Positions 59,948-64,000 of a DNA stretch of 64,000 nucleotides are shown here, piece by piece (position 1 is the stretch's first letter; every line of letters starts with the position of its first letter). The notes beneath the pieces are model-generated. The model worked only from the letters and a program-made list of their open reading frames with translations, did no database searches and had not been told where the DNA came from. A program made the position numbers and the translations under genes. The stretch comes from CAVQBP01 sp963723205 (GTDB lineage Bacteria > Bacteroidota > Ignavibacteria > Ignavibacteriales > Ignavibacteriaceae). The stretch is from contig CAVRQC010000002.1 in assembly GCA_963723205.1 (NCBI GenBank), positions 1 to 64,000 on the forward strand. Direction: 5' to 3'.

Positions 59948-62440
59948 CTATTTTGATTTTTCATTAAACAAATGATCTGCGGCCATTGCCAGCAGCATAA
60001 AATCTGTTGCTCCGCCTCCCATAACATATTCAGTCTGCTGCCAGAAATAAGGCCATGTTTTCAATTCGGGTAAATCAGGACGAATTAAAGCAGTTCCGCT
60101 CGATACACCACCCGATATATAAGTCCAGTCTGCCCTATTAAAACCATAAGCAACGATTAACGATTTTACTCCAACTCCTGAAGCAAATGATGCAGTATTC
60201 TCACCAGGATGGCACCCGAGAATAAAGTTTAAAGCATTAAATGCATATTCAGCCGGAAAAATCTTTGGAAATCCCATATGAAGCATTAATTGAGTTACTC
60301 CGAATGATTGAATCTTCCAGCCTGCACCCCAAATATAAGGCTTGTAGGGGACTCCATAAGGATTTTCTTTCTGCAGCTCGGAAACTTTTTTATATACAGC
60401 TTTCACAGCGTTTTCAATTTTATCAGTAAATTCTTTATTATCGATTTTCTTGACTACTCTGCCGACAACTATTCCAAATTTAGGGACATTGCTGGTAATT
60501 AAATTTGCATTTCCCAGCAGAAATTTCTCGTATGATTTCCCGGAAGTCGATAGATAAAGTTCAGCTGCAGTATTAATTTTATCTTCAGACTTTGCTGTAG
60601 AATCATTCCTGTAAATTTCTTTTGCAATATCCAAACATTTATTTGCCAAATCCGGATTATAATTTTTCATTACACGGTAAGATGCGGCTAAAACCTGGGC
60701 AATATGAAGTTCTCTCTTAGGATTTATTTCCGTAAATACCCTTCGGTCATCGTCAGGCAAAGGCAAGTTTAATATAGGATCTTTCTCTCCTTTTTTATAA
60801 ATAAAATTATCTGTTGCATTTGCTCCTTCACCTAACAGTACATACTGATGAAGAGTGTTTTCCTGTATACCTCTATATAATCTGCCTAAAGATTCATATC
60901 CCCCGACAATTGACAATAAACCATGCTCCATTTGCTGTAAGATATCAGGTTTTCCGTCTGGCTGATGAATTTCAACAAACCTCGTTTTTTGATTAATAGA
61001 AGTCTGGTCATAATCATCTTTAAAAAGTTCATAAGCTAGTTCAAGTTTGTAAACCGTACCTGCCTGGGATTCGACTCTTAAGTCGTAATCACCTGCATCG
61101 TGCCATCCCCCGATATTAAGTCCCGGCACATGCTCACCTGATTTATATTTCGTAAGTGTTGATGGTCCCTGGCTGTAGCCGTCAAAATAATCCTTGTTAA
61201 CCTGCGCCATAGTTGCATCGTCCATATGACATAGCCCATGCCACACTCTGTATTTTTCCTCAACTCTCATATGGCACATTTGTATAGGCAGAAAATACTC
61301 CAGGGTCGGCTGCCAGACATGCCTCGAATACACATTATTTTTAATTTCAAACTCATTAGATTCAATATTTCCATATTTTATTTTATATAATCCTTCTTTG
61401 GAAATATTGCTGAAATCAAAACGCAAATATTTATAGCGTAGAAAACTTCCCCATAGTTCGGGATTATTATCCTCTTTAACTATTGTTTCAGAATTCTCAC
61501 CAATCTTTATCAATTGAACAGGTGAAAATTTATCAGTTAATTTGTCTAATTCAATTACCGCAAACTTGGTTTGTTTCGGATGATAGCCGACCTGCGAAAC
61601 CTGGATAACAGGTTTATACCTCCAGTTTGTATCTACAGCCGGACTTATTATCCACTCTACAGCATCTTTTGTAACTCCAGCAGGAACTGTAGATCGTAAA
61701 ACAAACCATCCGTTATTGTATAATCCTCTGCCATCAATTAATTGAAGAACATTTTTACGGCTTACAAATTTTATTTCCTTCCGGTTATTGCCAGGCGCAA
61801 CAATTAATTCTTTTCCGACCGCAAGAGGTTTAGTTTGCAGGTTCCCGTTGTCGTCTTTTTCCATAGGACCTTCAGCTTGCCGCGGGAAAATTCCTGATTT
61901 ACCGTCCATCAGATAATATTCTCCAAAATATTGTCCCGGAAATAATTCAAGATTAAACCCAACGGTTTTAGCCCATTTCTCAGATAAAGGTTTGTCAAGA
62001 TCAACTGTTACTTTTATACTCTGGCCAACAGCTTCAGTTTTTACAGTATACTTAAATTGCAGGTCAGGATAGTTGATAGGATTAAAGCCCTTATCATCCC
62101 GGCTTGAATCAGGATACTGTAATTCGACAGAAATAATACCATTTTTCTTATCTACTTTTCTATCTTCGACTTTAGGAATAGGGGACCACTGACCAGGAGT
62201 TGGATCAAGTCTAACATCACCATTTGCAGCTACCCTTGTTCCGAATTGCACTATGGTTAATCCGCCTTGATGACCTTCGGGATAAAAATCATCGAAGGAC
62301 ATAACGTCAAGCCCCGGTATTTCATAATAACCTTCGTTGTTTATAGTCAATTTTTCACCTGGTTGTTTTGATTGGCAGAAAGTAGAAAAAGAAAATATAA
62401 GGATGAATGAAAGAGAAAAAAGATAAAATTTCATGAACAT
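59948..62440 (-). CDS. Divergent GH9-like secreted glycoside hydrolase, paralogue of 4982-7558
   Basis: The 830-aa protein starts at ATG 62440, with GAGG six bases upstream, and has a signal peptide ending near TFCQS. It has the same plan as the 4982-7558 protein: a unique beta-rich N-terminal domain (residues about 28-275), a CelD-like Ig domain (QVSQVGYHPKQTKFAVI), then a GH9-like barrel with GGWHDAGDYD and WPYFWQQTEYV. The region normally holding PHHR reads GCHPGENTASF and YGFNRADW. The acid Glu may be in QQTEYV. The substrate is unknown, and sequence similarity to the other copy is moderate, so this is an old duplication. Confidence 0.8.
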   Translation of the reverse strand: MFMKFYLFSLSFILIFSFSTFCQSKQPGEKLTINNEGYYEIPGLDVMSFDDFYPEGHQGGLTIVQFGTRVAANGDVRLDPTPGQWSPIPKVEDRKVDKKNGIISVELQYPDSSRDDKGFNPINYPDLQFKYTVKTEAVGQSIKVTVDLDKPLSEKWAKTVGFNLELFPGQYFGEYYLMDGKSGIFPRQAEGPMEKDDNGNLQTKPLAVGKELIVAPGNNRKEIKFVSRKNVLQLIDGRGLYNNGWFVLRSTVPAGVTKDAVEWIISPAVDTNWRYKPVIQVSQVGYHPKQTKFAVIELDKLTDKFSPVQLIKIGENSETIVKEDNNPELWGSFLRYKYLRFDFSNISKEGLYKIKYGNIESNEFEIKNNVYSRHVWQPTLEYFLPIQMCHMRVEEKYRVWHGLCHMDDATMAQVNKDYFDGYSQGPSTLTKYKSGEHVPGLNIGGWHDAGDYDLRVESQAGTVYKLELAYELFKDDYDQTSINQKTRFVEIHQPDGKPDILQQMEHGLLSIVGGYESLGRLYRGIQENTLHQYVLLGEGANATDNFIYKKGEKDPILNLPLPDDDRRVFTEINPKRELHIAQVLAASYRVMKNYNPDLANKCLDIAKEIYRNDSTAKSEDKINTAAELYLSTSGKSYEKFLLGNANLITSNVPKFGIVVGRVVKKIDNKEFTDKIENAVKAVYKKVSELQKENPYGVPYKPYIWGAGWKIQSFGVTQLMLHMGFPKIFPAEYAFNALNFILGCHPGENTASFASGVGVKSLIVAYGFNRADWTYISGGVSSGTALIRPDLPELKTWPYFWQQTEYVMGGGATDFMLLAMAADHLFNEKSK

Positions 62441-62798
62441 GCAGTACCTCGTTTCAGATATTTTATCCGGTAAAATTATAAGAATATTTTATCAATTAAG
62501 TTTATACTCATATAACCATTTCAATTATTTACTTAGAAATTTAATGAAAAAACTTTTAGGAATCATGAATATGAAAAAGAATGATTACTTAATAATTTTG
62601 ATATCGGATGCTTCTTATTCTAATTCATATATAATCATTAAATATTTTGATTATTTATTCGTCTATAAAGTAGACCGGTATTATTCAAAATTTCCGGGAG
62701 TTTATTTCTAATTTGACACAGTTCACCGGATTTTACTAAAACATTAATATTATTTCATTACTTTTGCCATTCAAAATACATGATTAAAACAAAGACAT
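62441..62798. other. Gene-free stretch between divergent GH9-like gene and ABC exporter
   Basis: 358 bp with no gene I can support. A 92-codon plus-strand frame at 62433-62711 overlaps the GH9-like start, is Tyr/Ile-rich and shows no family similarity, so I treat it as chance. Confidence 0.45.
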
Positions 62799-64000
62799 AT
62801 GAAGAGAAGAAAAGTTAAAGATATAAAAGAAAAACCTAAGCTGACTTCTTTACTTAAAAATTATATGAAGATGATCCTTATCCTTATTTTCCTGGTTCTT
62901 ATAGGAAACGGGATGAATCTTATTATTCCTAAAATTATTTCTCATGGGATTGATTCTTTTACCGGTGGAAATTATGAATTTAAGACTATTGCATCAGAGT
63001 TTCTGGGAGCTTCTTTAATTATATTCATTTTTACATATCTGCAAAGCATTGTTCAGATTTTTACAGCAGAACATGTTGCCAGGGATCTAAGAGAGAAACT
63101 CTCAAATAAATTATCTCACCAGAGTTATGCTTATATCCAGGAAGCTAATCCTTCAACTTTGCTTACAAACTTGACATCTGATATTGATTCCGTAAAAATG
63201 TTTGTCGCCCAGGCTGTATCATCAATAATATCCTCCTTATTTATCATATTTGGAACTGTCGTTCTCTTATTAACTATTAACTGGGAATTAGCTCTGACAG
63301 TTATAGCCATTATTCCGATTATCGGAGGTGCTTTCTTTATAGTTTTGAAGAAGGTCAGAGCATTATTTAAAAGAGGCCGTGAAGTAATTGACTGGCTGAA
63401 TAAAATTATTAATGAAAGTATACTTGGAGCTGCAATAATCCGCGTGATAAACTCACAGCACTTCGAATATCAGAAGTTTATTGGTGCAAGTACTGAAGCA
63501 AAAGATATAGGTGTATCTATAGTAAAATTATTTGCAACATTAATACCGGTTATTACTTTTGTTGCCAACCTGGCTACACTTTCAGTATTAGCCTTAGGCG
63601 GTCATTATGTAATAATCGGTAATATGACTTTGGGGAACTTCGCTGCATTCAATAGTTATATTACCATCCTGATTTTCCCGATAATTATTATCGGATTCAT
63701 GACTAACGTAATTGCCACTGCTTCCGTTTCATACCAAAGGATTGAGCGGGTACTAAATACTCCCGATAAAATTGAAACCGGAACAATAGATGCATCTTTA
63801 AAAGGAAATATCCGGCTGCAAAACATCAATGTTGATTATAATAATAAACCTGTCCTGAAAAATATTTCATTTACAATAAATAGCGGAACACGAACTGCAA
63901 TTATAGGCCCGACTGCCGCAGGAAAAACTCAGCTTCTTAACCTGCTGACAGGACTAACCAAACCGGACTCTGGTATTATTAAAATAGATGATAAAAATAT
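62799..64000 (+). CDS. ABC exporter, fused membrane and ATPase domains (3' partial)
   Basis: The frame opens at ATG 62799 and is still open at the window end (about 400 codons visible). Six membrane helices occupy residues about 18-310 (MILILIFLVLIGNGMNLIIP near the start; NPSTLLTNLTSDIDSVKMFV coupling region). The nucleotide-binding domain follows, with Walker A GPTAAGKT. It is a type I exporter half-transporter of the MsbA/MDR type. These often work as heterodimers with the next gene, which is outside the window. Confidence 0.9.
   Translation, partial: MKRRKVKDIKEKPKLTSLLKNYMKMILILIFLVLIGNGMNLIIPKIISHGIDSFTGGNYEFKTIASEFLGASLIIFIFTYLQSIVQIFTAEHVARDLREKLSNKLSHQSYAYIQEANPSTLLTNLTSDIDSVKMFVAQAVSSIISSLFIIFGTVVLLLTINWELALTVIAIIPIIGGAFFIVLKKVRALFKRGREVIDWLNKIINESILGAAIIRVINSQHFEYQKFIGASTEAKDIGVSIVKLFATLIPVITFVANLATLSVLALGGHYVIIGNMTLGNFAAFNSYITILIFPIIIIGFMTNVIATASVSYQRIERVLNTPDKIETGTIDASLKGNIRLQNINVDYNNKPVLKNISFTINSGTRTAIIGPTAAGKTQLLNLLTGLTKPDSGIIKIDDKN

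Noticed and set aside
62433..62711. A 92-codon plus-strand ORF between the GH9-like gene and the ABC exporter
   Set aside because: It overlaps the GH9-like start on the other strand, is dominated by Tyr, Ile and Asn as expected from A/T-rich DNA, and matches no family.
1..64000. tRNA, rRNA and CRISPR arrays
   Set aside because: I saw no cloverleaf-like GC-rich islands with tRNA box sequences, no rRNA segments and no regularly spaced repeats; a computed scan (tRNAscan-SE, Infernal, CRISPR finder) would be decisive.

Overview
The window is about 64 kb of AT-rich bacterial chromosome with no rRNA, tRNA, CRISPR array or transposase that I could find. The gene content suggests a Bacteroidota-related, saprophytic polysaccharide degrader, most likely of the Ignavibacteria type. 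The evidence is a secreted protein ending in a type IX secretion sorting domain with an NYPNPFNP motif, a FecI/FecR-type sigma/anti-sigma pair with a DUF4974-like C-terminus, a YpdA-type bacillithiol-disulfide reductase, and many lipoprotein or secreted glycoside hydrolases. Assignment to Ignavibacteria is inference. Several genes start with TTG, some behind strong Shine-Dalgarno sequences.

Layout. 0-4.8 kb: a membrane protein with a spermidine-synthase-like domain (cut by the window edge), an HTH-TM-SGNH-TPR fusion and a CE4 deacetylase. 5.0-9.2 kb: a large divergent GH9-like protein facing a GH51 arabinofuranosidase. 9.7-19.8 kb: a XylR-type regulator followed by a co-directional L-arabinose operon (mutarotase, sodium/solute symporter, araB, araD, araA, YqaB-like phosphatase, zinc polyol dehydrogenase). 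A shared 14-bp motif lies upstream of both the GH51 gene and this operon. 20-23.3 kb: an orphan Rieske protein, a CBM9-like lipoprotein, a response regulator plus TPR gene, and decaying remnants (a frameshifted TPR copy and an OmpA C-terminal fragment). 23.7-29.9 kb: enolase with terminator, an EamA transporter, a macro-domain protein, a membrane AraC regulator and a T9SS-sorted PQQ propeller.

30.3-41.3 kb, all minus strand: a sugar module (GPH symporter, GH130 phosphorylase, GH94 phosphorylase, secreted GH9, MBL hydrolase), preceded by a secreted propeller protein and deoC. A four-helix-bundle gene flanked by 19-bp inverted repeats is lodged inside the module. 41.5-54.9 kb: mostly housekeeping genes. 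They are a response regulator, ilvE with a structured GC-rich leader region, an APC-EIIA-RCK_C fusion transporter, TauE/DUF1634, an orphan MlaE, GTP-PEPCK, a DUF255 protein, cytochrome c, class I aldolase and ypdA. 55.5-64 kb: a HAD phosphatase; a sigma/FecR/TonB_C-lipoprotein/STN-TonB_C module with no receptor; a second divergent GH9-like protein; and the start of an ABC exporter that runs off the window.

How they work together (inference): secreted CE4, GH9 and GH51 enzymes trim plant polysaccharide. Arabinose enters by the SSS symporter and is converted to xylulose-5-phosphate. Beta-glucan or glucomannan oligosaccharides enter by the GPH symporter and are split by phosphorylases. Enolase, class I aldolase and PEPCK connect to central metabolism. 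The most unusual items are the receptor-less FecI/FecR/TonB_C/STN module, the APC-EIIA-RCK_C fusion, the two divergent GH9-like proteins lacking the usual PHHR motif, the GC-rich structured element at 43.3 kb, the inverted-repeat four-helix-bundle cassette, and a family of short palindromes with TGTAGAG/CTCTACA ends.
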